Source: Microcoleus sp. bin48.metabat.b7b8b9.023 (GTDB taxonomy: Bacteria; Cyanobacteriota; Cyanobacteriia; Cyanobacteriales; Microcoleaceae). From it: a stretch of 64,000 nt of DNA. The translations under genes and the position numbers were made by a program. The notes beneath the pieces were generated by a model that had not been told where the DNA came from, made no database searches, and worked only from the letters and a program-made list of their open reading frames with translations. Of this stretch, positions 17,396 through 24,199 are shown piece by piece. Location of the stretch: positions 1 to 64,000 of the forward strand of contig NZ_JAAFKG010000016.1 in the NCBI RefSeq assembly GCF_013299185.1. The letters run 5' to 3'. How positions within the stretch are numbered: position 1 is the first letter of the stretch; the number at the start of each line of letters is the position of its first letter.

Positions 17396-17857
17396 ATGCT
17401 GAAAAAACTATTTAGGCAAATTGTTAAGTCAGGCAGTGATGAAGATTTTCTGCACTTTACAGAAAATGTAGAAGTCATAATATCTAAAATTCTCTCACTG
17501 GCGATGATTTTGGTAATTATTGTCAGCGTTTGCGATTTGATGCTTTTTTTAGCAAAAGAATTGTTTAACGACCACGAGACTTTTTTATTAAAAGATACGT
17601 TGTTTGTCATATTCGGGTTGTTTTTAAATGTTTTAATTGCCCTGGAAATCTTGGAAAATATTACAGCTTATCTGAAAAAGCACGTAATTCAAGTAGAGCT
17701 AGTTATTGTAACTTCTTTGATAGCAGTATCTCGAAAAATTATCATTCTTGACCTAGAAAAAAAAACAGCAGCCGACTTAATTGGTTTAGCGGCAGCAATT
17801 TTTGCGCTTTCCATCAGTTACTTAATCGTGCGGTTGGCCAATAAAGGAAAAGATTAA
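17396..17857 (+). CDS. PsiE-like phosphate-starvation-inducible family membrane protein
   Basis: 153 residues with four predicted membrane helices (about 29-52, 67-88, 99-113 and 127-147). The overall pattern (short charged N-terminus, FGLFLNVLIALEILENI motif, VTSLIAVSRKIIILDLEKK loop) matches the PsiE family. Function is unknown; the name comes from the phosphate-regulated E. coli gene. It is a single gene with its ATG at 17396. Confidence 0.75.
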   Translation: MLKKLFRQIVKSGSDEDFLHFTENVEVIISKILSLAMILVIIVSVCDLMLFLAKELFNDHETFLLKDTLFVIFGLFLNVLIALEILENITAYLKKHVIQVELVIVTSLIAVSRKIIILDLEKKTAADLIGLAAAIFALSISYLIVRLANKGKD

Positions 17858-17875
17858 CACTGGGAATGGGGCATG

Positions 17876-17934
17876 GTTCGTAGTGCGGACTTCAGTCCGC
17901 TTTCTCGCTGCGGACTGAAGTCCGCACTACGAAC
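17876..17934. repeat. perfect 25-bp palindromic repeat
   Basis: Left arm 17876-17900 (starting GTTCGTAGTGCGGACTTC) is exactly complementary to the right arm 17910-17934, with a 9-bp loop. The same arm sequence, 21 bp long, forms two tandem palindromes at 36304-36424, and looser versions lie at about 1974-1998 and 50227-50285. Confidence 0.9.
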
Positions 17935-18045
17935 CTTATCATTCGTAATTGGGGATTGTTAATAACTAATAGTAACTCTGGCTTGGCTTTAATAAAAATT
18001 GGCTGTATTTTCTAGAAAAATGGGCGGTTGAAACCTCCGTCTTAT

Positions 18046-18705
18046 CTAGATGTCTTCCAGCAAACCATCAGGAGGCACAATTTCAATTCTGCCTTTTTCC
18101 AAATCAACAATTGGCACAATCTCTTGCACAAACGGAATCAAAATTTTGGTTGACTTAGGTTCTTTAACGCGGATTTTCCGTGGTTTGCGGGTATTTCTGG
18201 GATCGGCGTTTGCTGTGGGAGTTTCCGGGCGTTTTGGCTTAGATAGTTCTGGGGGGACAACTTCCGGCGCTGTGAGATTAGTTTCTACCTCTAAAAGGTC
18301 GTTACCTGCGGGGATAATATCGCTTACCTTGCCTAAGATTTCCCCGGTTAACTGGTTAAAAACTTCCATGCCAAGCAAATCTTGGACGTAAAACTCATCA
18401 GGTTCGAGGTAAGGTCGATCGCCCTTTTCGATTAACAACTTACATCCCCGCAGCGCTTCAGCGCCATCGCGGTCTTCTACACCCTCCACCTCTACAGCAT
18501 ACAACCCTTTGCCCGGAATGTAACGACCCCCCAAAAATTCGATCGGTTCCGGTTCAGTTTTCTTAGGGCGCAAAAGCCACCGCCTCCCCGGTTCAATAAA
18601 CCTTTCCGGGAAATCCGAATCGGGATAGACTCGCACTTCCCCGTATAAACCTTGAGCTGCTACAATTGTACCGATTTCTATCCACTCACTCATAAATTTT
18701 ATCAC
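18046..18705 (-). CDS. rimM: ribosome maturation factor RimM
   Basis: 219 residues. RimM assists assembly of the 30S subunit head and binds ribosomal protein S19. The N-terminal RimM domain starts EWIEIGTIVAAQGLYGEVRV; the PRC-barrel domain follows (DEFYVQDLLGMEVFN, AGNDLLEVE, ILIPFVQEIVPIVDLE). Between the last PRC strands there is an insertion of about 40 residues rich in Pro, Arg, Lys and Thr (roughly residues 146-186), so the protein is longer than the usual 170-180. The gene stands alone, and a 16-bp tandem array lies just upstream. Confidence 0.95.
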   Translation of the reverse strand: MIKFMSEWIEIGTIVAAQGLYGEVRVYPDSDFPERFIEPGRRWLLRPKKTEPEPIEFLGGRYIPGKGLYAVEVEGVEDRDGAEALRGCKLLIEKGDRPYLEPDEFYVQDLLGMEVFNQLTGEILGKVSDIIPAGNDLLEVETNLTAPEVVPPELSKPKRPETPTANADPRNTRKPRKIRVKEPKSTKILIPFVQEIVPIVDLEKGRIEIVPPDGLLEDI

Positions 18706-18733
18706 TCAAATTGCTAATAATTAGTCAGTTGAC

Positions 18734-18829
18734 ATTGGCCAAACAGGGCATTGGCCAAACAGGGCATTGGCCAAACAGGGCATTGGCCAAACAGGGCATT
18801 GGCCAAACAGGGCATTGGCCAAACAGGGC
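18734..18829. repeat. six-copy 16-bp tandem array upstream of rimM
   Basis: Six exact copies of ATTGGCCAAACAGGGC, starting at 18734, 18750, 18766, 18782, 18798 and 18814. It begins 28 bp upstream of the rimM start codon, so it probably lies in its promoter or leader. TTGGCCAA inside each unit is self-complementary. One copy in the opposite orientation is at 7934-7949. Confidence 0.9.
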
Positions 18830-19040
18830 ATTTTTCTTACATCGAACCTCAAACATCAATGAGTTAAATCCCTTGCCGAAGTTCTTTATATCCGTTACAT
18901 CTGAGATATTGCACCATTCTCAACTAGCATTTCAGGGATGGGCATCCTGCCCGTCCCACAAGAAAATTCATCTTTTGTGGAACAGGCATCTTGCCTGTTC
19001 TTGAGAATGGTGCTAGATGTGAGTTAGATCCGTTATTAAA

Positions 19041-19198
19041 TCAGTTACCAGAAAGAATTGGTTGAAAGTCGGAACCCTTTGAGGAAGAAATTAAAATCAG
19101 ACTATTTATTACTCCAATACTCGAACTTAAGGCTAGAGGTCACTCTCAAACTGTCAACTGTCAACTGTCAACTGTCAACTGTCAACTGTCAACTGTTT
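19041..19198 (+). repeat. dispersed repeat SDR-D plus AACTGTC heptads
   Basis: Plus-orientation copy of the SDR family (ACCAGAAAGAATTGG, GAAATTAAAATCAG, ATTACTCCAATAC), running into tandem AACTGTC heptads at 19149-19196 that abut the stop codon of the response regulator gene. Between 18900 and 19010 an inverted pair around GGGCATCCTGCCCG/GAACAGGCATCTTGCCTGTTC is also repetitive. Confidence 0.8.
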
Positions 19199-19829
19199 AC
19201 ACCAACCCACTTCTCAGTGCGACAACCGCTGCTTGCACGCGATCGTCCACAGCCAACTTATTCATAATACCGCGAACATGAGTTTTAATAGTATTTGGAC
19301 TCAAATAAAGTGCCGCCGCTATCTCCGGATTGCTGTTACCTTCCACCATTAACTTTAACACCTCTAATTCCCGCTGTGACAATTGGCCAAAAGTAGTTGT
19401 AGAGGCTGGTGTAGGCGGTTTGAGGTGATCGATGACAGTCCGAGCAATTTGAGGATCGAGGTAAGTAGCCCCCTCTGCTGCCGCTGCAATCGCTGCTAAC
19501 AGCCTGTCTACGGAAGCACCTTTAATACAATAAGCATCAGCACCGCTAGAAAGGGCAGCAATAATTTCAGTTTCAGCGGTATGAGAAGTTAACATTACCA
19601 CTCTAACTTCCGGCAGTTGTGCTTTAATTTGCTGCGTCGCTGCTATGCCATCCAGTCGTGGCAAACCGATATCCATTACAATAATATCTGGTTTCAGCTT
19701 CAGTGCGGCTGCTACGCCTAAATATCCATCTTCTGCTTGTCCTACTATTTCTATTTCTGGGGAATCGGCTAAAACTTGCTCTAATCCCAGTTGCATCATC
19801 GGATCGTCTTCAACAATTAGAATTTTCAT
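19197..19829 (-). CDS. NarL/FixJ-family response regulator
   Basis: 210 residues. The receiver domain (1-120) has the acidic pair in IVEDDP, phospho-acceptor Asp53 in VMDIGLP, Thr in MLTSHT and Lys in CIKGAS. The C-terminal LuxR-type helix-turn-helix runs from LSQRELEVLKLM to NTIKTHVRGIMNKL. It should activate or repress transcription on phosphorylation by an unknown histidine kinase; none is adjacent. The gene is enclosed by GTTGACA-type heptad arrays of opposite orientation, one touching the stop codon and one ending 8 bp before the ATG, where no Shine-Dalgarno sequence remains. Confidence 0.93.
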   Translation of the reverse strand: MKILIVEDDPMMQLGLEQVLADSPEIEIVGQAEDGYLGVAAALKLKPDIIVMDIGLPRLDGIAATQQIKAQLPEVRVVMLTSHTAETEIIAALSSGADAYCIKGASVDRLLAAIAAAAEGATYLDPQIARTVIDHLKPPTPASTTTFGQLSQRELEVLKLMVEGNSNPEIAAALYLSPNTIKTHVRGIMNKLAVDDRVQAAVVALRSGLV

Positions 19830-19836
19830 AGGAAGA

Positions 19837-19890
19837 GTTGACAGTTGACAGTTGACAGTTGACAGTTGACAGTTGACAGTTGACAGTTGG
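19837..19890. repeat. GTTGACA heptad array in the response regulator leader
   Basis: About seven tandem GTTGACA units with a degenerate last copy. The array ends 8 bp upstream of the response regulator start codon (minus strand) and mirrors the array at 19149-19196. A stretch of repetitive DNA (ACGTTCGCGAGCGGGGAC twice, ACTAATG units) follows to 20077. Confidence 0.85.
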
Positions 19891-20077
19891 TAGAAGGAAG
19901 AAAGAAAGAAAGAAAAACAATTCGTGCATCCCTGACTAATGACTACTGTGGGCGAGAACGTAAGCTCGCACTAATGATTAAGGTTCGGGAGCAGAGACTA
20001 ATGACTAATAACGTTCGCGAGCGGGGACAGCACTAATAACGTTCGCGAGCGGGGACGCTCGCACTAATGACTAATGA

Positions 20078-21352
20078 CTAATGACTAACTTTTAAAACTT
20101 CTACAAATTCGCCAGGGCAAATCCAGGTTTCCGATGCGGGCAAAACTGCTAAACCAGTCGTATTTGCGAGGTTAATTAAATTTGCTGAATTTTGGCTGCC
20201 GCTTGCAGGTTCAAATTCCCAGAATCCGGCAACTAAATGTAGTTTACCCCAAACATAAGTTTCGCGCTTGCCTGGCGATCGCAATTCCACATCACATCGA
20301 GCCCGCACAAACTCCGGGCCCCAAGCATCCGCGCCCAGCCCAGCCATTTTTCGCAAAGCAGGCACCACAAACCGCCAACAGCATACTAAAGCCGAAACTG
20401 GATTTCCCGGCAAACCAAAATAGAGACAATCCGAACTCGCAATCGGCAAATCGGATTTTTCTTCATCTCGTTTAAATACAGCGACAGTCAAAGGTTTACC
20501 CGGCTTAATCGCCACAGAACTAATGTGAACTTTGCCTTGCAACTGGGCCAATATTTGCTCAATATAATCGTAATCTCCTACAGAAACACCGCCCGTAGAA
20601 AGCACCACATCTGCTATCGAAATAGCCTGAGCGATTGCATCCTTTAGCGCATCTTTACTGTCAGGAATAATCCCCAATCGAATCGGTTCAAATCCCATTT
20701 GAGTCAACAACACTGTCAAAGCATACTGATTTGAATCTACCAGTTTACCGTAAGTCAAAGTTTTCTCGGGCGATACCAATTCGTCACCAGTAGAAAAAAT
20801 AGCCACCCGCAAACGCCTATAAACTGGAACTTGAATGCACTGTGCAGTTGCTAATACCGCCATTTCTGGGGCGTTGATAACCGTACCCGGAGTTAGTAAA
20901 GTTGTTCCTGCTTGATAAAAAGCACCTTTGTGTCTGACAAATGCTTGCGGCTTTTCAGGAGAAACTAAGATGAAAATGCGATCGCCCTCACGCCTCGTTT
21001 CTTCCTGCATAACGACTGTATCAGCACCATCCGGCATCATCGCGCCCGTAAAAATTCGGGCTGCTTGGCCCGATTGTAGCGTAGTTTGAGGCGGATATCC
21101 GGCTGGAATCTCCTCGACTACTTCCAGTACCGCAGGTTTTTCGGCGCTGCAATTTTCCACATCAGCAAACCGCACGGCATAGCCATCCATTGCCGAATTA
21201 TCCCAATAAGGAAAATCGAGGGAACCGGTGACGGGTGCAGCCAAAATGCGCCCCGATGCTGCCAACAAGTCTACAATTTCTACATCCCGCTGACTGTCGA
21301 GGGATTGCGCCAAATTTAGAACGATAGATTCTGCTTCTTTTACGGACAGCAT
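20078..21352 (-). CDS. moeA: molybdopterin molybdenumtransferase
   Basis: 424 residues from the ATG at 21352; an in-frame ATG at 21373 would add seven residues, but MLSVKEAE fits the family start. MoeA inserts molybdate into adenylylated molybdopterin in the cytosol. Landmarks are DNSAMDGYAVR, GAMMPDGADTVVMQE, FSTGDELV, the STGGVSVGDYDY loop and the LPGNPVSALVC motif. The product cofactor is required by nitrate reductase NarB, encoded 4 kb away, but no shared operon is visible. Confidence 0.95.
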   Translation of the reverse strand: MLSVKEAESIVLNLAQSLDSQRDVEIVDLLAASGRILAAPVTGSLDFPYWDNSAMDGYAVRFADVENCSAEKPAVLEVVEEIPAGYPPQTTLQSGQAARIFTGAMMPDGADTVVMQEETRREGDRIFILVSPEKPQAFVRHKGAFYQAGTTLLTPGTVINAPEMAVLATAQCIQVPVYRRLRVAIFSTGDELVSPEKTLTYGKLVDSNQYALTVLLTQMGFEPIRLGIIPDSKDALKDAIAQAISIADVVLSTGGVSVGDYDYIEQILAQLQGKVHISSVAIKPGKPLTVAVFKRDEEKSDLPIASSDCLYFGLPGNPVSALVCCWRFVVPALRKMAGLGADAWGPEFVRARCDVELRSPGKRETYVWGKLHLVAGFWEFEPASGSQNSANLINLANTTGLAVLPASETWICPGEFVEVLKVSH

Positions 21353-21464
21353 CAGTGTCACCCAGTTTAACAAGACTTTTATTAGTTTAGCAAATCAGCA
21401 GCTATAGTGGAAATGTATTTTTTGATTCCTCTGCGGTAAACCGTCCTTTTGTCGTGCTTCGCTT

Positions 21465-22088
21465 ATGACTATTTTTCGCTCAGCTTTGCGACTCAATTGT
21501 TTGTCTCTATTGCTGGTGGGATTTCTGGTTGTCTTGACTCAACTTTCAGGCTTGCAAGTCAGCGATTTATTCTTTCACCCTTTTTTCTCCCCCAATCCCA
21601 ATGTGGCTTTATTAACTCGCACATTTCAAGTATTATGTGTTGTGCCAGTTATTGTTTGTAGCTTTAGCTATGGATTGGCTAAAACTATGCAACTACGTCC
21701 TACGGAAACTCGATTTATTCTGTTCTCTGCTTTGTTGACAGGCGCTTTTCTGCTCAATGAAATTTACAGAATTCATCTATATATTAGCGCCTTGGGAATT
21801 CCTAAGTTAGGAGTGAGTTTGTTGTACGCTATATTTGTGTTCTCCTACGGATGGTTTTTTCGGCGAGAATTACAGTCTACTCCCTACAAAATCTTGTTGG
21901 CTGGATTGGGATTGTTGTTTTTTGCGATCGGTATGGACGCGCTGAGGTTAGAAGACAAAATATTAGCTAGTTTGTTAGAAGGGGTTCCCAAGTTATTGAG
22001 CGAAATCAACATTACATTTTATTATTGGTATATCTGCAAATCTGTTCTGGCAAAAAGTTTTCATAACAAGATGAACGCGTCATTATAA
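21465..22088 (+). CDS. unknown multi-pass membrane protein
   Basis: 207 residues with about six hydrophobic segments (roughly 9-27, 46-68, 78-92, 103-122, 138-155 and 165-190). I do not recognise the family. The ends are basic (MTIFRSALRLN and KSFHNKMN), suggesting both termini are cytosolic. There are no catalytic motifs. It is divergent from moeA with a 112-bp gap that would hold both promoters, and it is probably a genuine gene because the hydrophobic segments are regular and codon use looks normal. Confidence 0.6.
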   Translation: MTIFRSALRLNCLSLLLVGFLVVLTQLSGLQVSDLFFHPFFSPNPNVALLTRTFQVLCVVPVIVCSFSYGLAKTMQLRPTETRFILFSALLTGAFLLNEIYRIHLYISALGIPKLGVSLLYAIFVFSYGWFFRRELQSTPYKILLAGLGLLFFAIGMDALRLEDKILASLLEGVPKLLSEINITFYYWYICKSVLAKSFHNKMNASL

Positions 22089-22163
22089 CTTTGTGATAGA
22101 ATGCTAGCAGTATCTCCAAAAATCTTCCGGCTTCAAAAATAGCATTCTCCGGTTTGCGATTTA

Positions 22164-22454
22164 CACAACCTGCATCGCCCGGCCTTTATCTGCGGTTAAA
22201 ATAGTCCAAGTGCAGCCTCTAAAATATCATGCTAGCAGTTACCATCAACTTTAATGCGATCGCCCAAATTATATCGCTTCCTGTTGGATCGGAATGATTT
22301 AACCGCAGAGGGCGCAGAGAACACAGAGAGAGATAAGAGAGATGATTGCACAATCTGCATCGCTCGCCACTCACCTGCGGTTACAATAGTCCAAGTGCAG
22401 CCTCTAAAATACCATGCTAGCAGTTACTATCAACTTTAATGCGATCGCCCAAAT
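22164..22454 (+). repeat. duplicated Uma2 upstream region and gene start
   Basis: The 106-bp segment 22164-22269 recurs at 22349-22454 with a constant offset of 185 bp. The last 70 bp are nearly identical (from ATAGTCCAAGTGCAGC onward) and include the ATG and first 14 codons of the Uma2 gene. Between the copies is an ACCGCAGAGGGCGCAGAG element, a sequence commonly dispersed in cyanobacteria. Confidence 0.85.
22229..22297 (+). pseudogene. duplicated 5' fragment of the Uma2 gene (22-codon mini-ORF)
   Basis: An ATG followed by the same first 13 residues as the downstream gene (MLAVTINFNAIAQI) then diverging to a stop after 22 codons. It comes from the upstream duplication and, if transcribed with the gene, would act as an upstream open reading frame. 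Confidence 0.6.
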
Positions 22455-22992
22455 CACTGACGACCAATTTTATCAACTGTGTCGCCAAAACCCCGAGGTC
22501 AAATTTGAACGCAACGCCACAGGAGAAATAACCGTCATGTCACCCACAGGAGGAGAAACCGGAAATTACAATTTTGAAATAGCTACTGATTTTGGAATTT
22601 GGAACAGACGAACTAAACTAGGAGTTTGTTTCGATTCTTCAACTTGCTTCAAACTCCCCAGCGGTGCCAATCGTTCCCCCGATGTTTCTTGGATTAAACA
22701 AGAAAGATGGGATGCACTCACTCCCGAAGAAAAACAAAAGTTTCCTCCGATTGCCCCAGATTTTGTCTTAGAGTTAATGTCGCCGACAGACAGTTTAAAA
22801 GATGCTCAAGATAAAATGCAAGAATACATGGACAACCAAGTAAGACTCGGCTGGTTAATCAACCGCAAAACGCGCCGAGTTGAAATCTACCGCCAAGGAC
22901 AAGAAAAAGAAATTTTGGAATGTCCCGCAGAACTTTCGGGAGAAGATATTTTACCCGGTTTCGTGCTAAACTTGCAAACAATATGGATGTAA
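22414..22992 (+). CDS. Uma2 family (DUF820) putative endonuclease-fold protein
   Basis: 192 residues. Matches the Uma2/DUF820 family, abundant in cyanobacteria: FYQLCRQNPEVKFERNATGE, SPTGGETGNYN, then the PD-(D/E)xK-like core with SPDVSWI, PDFVLELMSPTDSL, the Gln/Lys helix and GWLINRKTRRVEIYR. The fold predicts a restriction-type nuclease, but biochemical function is unproven and many genomes carry dozens of copies. It is a single gene, and its start region is duplicated 185 bp upstream. Confidence 0.88.
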   Translation: MLAVTINFNAIAQITDDQFYQLCRQNPEVKFERNATGEITVMSPTGGETGNYNFEIATDFGIWNRRTKLGVCFDSSTCFKLPSGANRSPDVSWIKQERWDALTPEEKQKFPPIAPDFVLELMSPTDSLKDAQDKMQEYMDNQVRLGWLINRKTRRVEIYRQGQEKEILECPAELSGEDILPGFVLNLQTIWM

Positions 22993-23123
22993 ATATAGGA
23001 TTCCTAAATGATTGATGAAGATTTGTAGGGGTAGTGCCCCCGTGCCTACCCCTTATCTATCCGGGCAACCACGGTCTTTAAGAACCCCATACAAAAATTA
23101 TGAACATGATGCGAGGACTTATA

Positions 23124-23374
23124 TAGACATTTTCCATTTATCAGCGTTGATTTGCGTTCATCTGCGGTTAAAATAAAAAAATATCATGGAAACCAATACA
23201 GAAACAACTACGACGACGGGCTTATTAAAGAAAGAGGGCTAAAGCCCAACAACGTACCTTATCTTTGTGAGAACTGCTATAACTAGACATTCTGCATTTA
23301 TCAGTGTTCATCTGCGGTTAAAATAAAAAAATATCATGGAAACCAATACAGAAACAACTACAACGACGGGCTTA
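23124..23374 (+). repeat. duplicated cobO leader and gene start
   Basis: Segment 23124-23224 recurs at 23284-23374 (offset 150 bp at the start codon, with a 10-bp indel upstream). Both copies carry TAGACAT, CATCTGCGGTTAAAAT and the ATG plus the first 13 codons of cobO, with one G/A difference in the coding part. A piece of another dispersed element (AACAACGTACCT at about 23255-23266) separates them. Confidence 0.85.
23186..23242 (+). pseudogene. duplicated 5' fragment of cobO (18-codon mini-ORF)
   Basis: Encodes METNTETTTTTGL, as cobO does, then five different residues and a stop. Derived from the duplication described at 23124-23374. Confidence 0.6.
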
Positions 23375-23971
23375 ACAGCCGAACAACACAAACAAAAAAT
23401 GCAGCGCCGACAAGAAGTTCAGGCGCAGCGAATTGCTAATGCGGCTGAAGATAAAGGTTTGATAATTGTGAATACGGGTAACGGTAAAGGCAAAACTACG
23501 GCTGCTTTAGGCATGGTTTTGCGATCGCTCGGTCACGGCTACCGCGTCGCCATAGTACAATTTATTAAAGGAGCTTGGGAACCGGCAGAGAAAGCCGTTT
23601 TTGAACTCTGGGAAAATCAGCTAGAATTTCATGCCATGGGTGAAGGCTTTACCTGGGATACGCAGGATCGCGATCGAGATATTGCTACTGCTCAAAAAGC
23701 CTGGGATAAAGCTGTAACTTTTATCTGCAATCCTGAGTTTAGGTTAGTCTTGCTAGATGAAGTCAATATAGCATTAAAGTTGGGTTATTTGCAAGTCGAA
23801 CAAGTGCTCGCAGCTTTAGAACAAAAACCCAAAGACTCTCATGTCATTCTCACCGGGAGGGGCGCGCCACCGGAATTAATTGAACGCGCCGACTTGGTGA
23901 CGGAAATGACTTTGGTTAAGCATCCATTTCGGGAACAAGGTATTAAAGCTCAAGCTGGTATTGAGTATTAG
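23336..23971 (+). CDS. cobO: cob(I)yrinic acid a,c-diamide adenosyltransferase
   Basis: 211 residues (CobO/BtuR family). The enzyme transfers adenosyl from ATP to the cobalt of corrinoids in B12 assembly or salvage. The P-loop is GNGKGKTT at residues 48-55; other landmarks are VAIVQFIKGAW, LVLLDEVNIALKLGY and VILTGRGAPPELIERADLVTEM. The Thr-rich first 12 residues are atypical and are duplicated upstream. The TAG stop codon overlaps the left end of a MITE-like repeat beginning at 23969, so that insertion may have supplied the present stop. No other cob gene is adjacent. Confidence 0.94.
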   Translation: METNTETTTTTGLTAEQHKQKMQRRQEVQAQRIANAAEDKGLIIVNTGNGKGKTTAALGMVLRSLGHGYRVAIVQFIKGAWEPAEKAVFELWENQLEFHAMGEGFTWDTQDRDRDIATAQKAWDKAVTFICNPEFRLVLLDEVNIALKLGYLQVEQVLAALEQKPKDSHVILTGRGAPPELIERADLVTEMTLVKHPFREQGIKAQAGIEY

Positions 23972-24084
23972 ACTTGAATTGCAAAAATCGGAAAACACCC
24001 TGAAATTATCTGCGTTAGTCTGTGTTTATCTGTCTGACATCTGCGGTTTCTGGAGCGCTCGAAGACTTATGCAAATCTTGTCTA
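23969..24084. mobile_element. MITE-like element, copy 1 (116 bp)
   Basis: Starts with TAGACTTGAATTGCA and ends with an imperfect inverted copy TGCAAATCTTGTCTA. The interior (AAAATCGGAAAA, CTGAAATTATCTGCG, CTGACATCTGCGGTT, GAAGACTTATGCAA) matches copy 2 at 34205-34310. It encodes nothing. The left end forms the cobO stop codon. From 24120 to 24161 there is a C-run/G-run hairpin. Confidence 0.7.
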
Positions 24085-24199
24085 TTAATCTTATACCATT
24101 TATCTAAAATTGTGCAACACTCTTCGACCCCCCCTAACCCCCCCTTGCTAAGGGGGGGGACAAGAATACTGTTATTTCCTTGAAAATTGGTATTAATTG

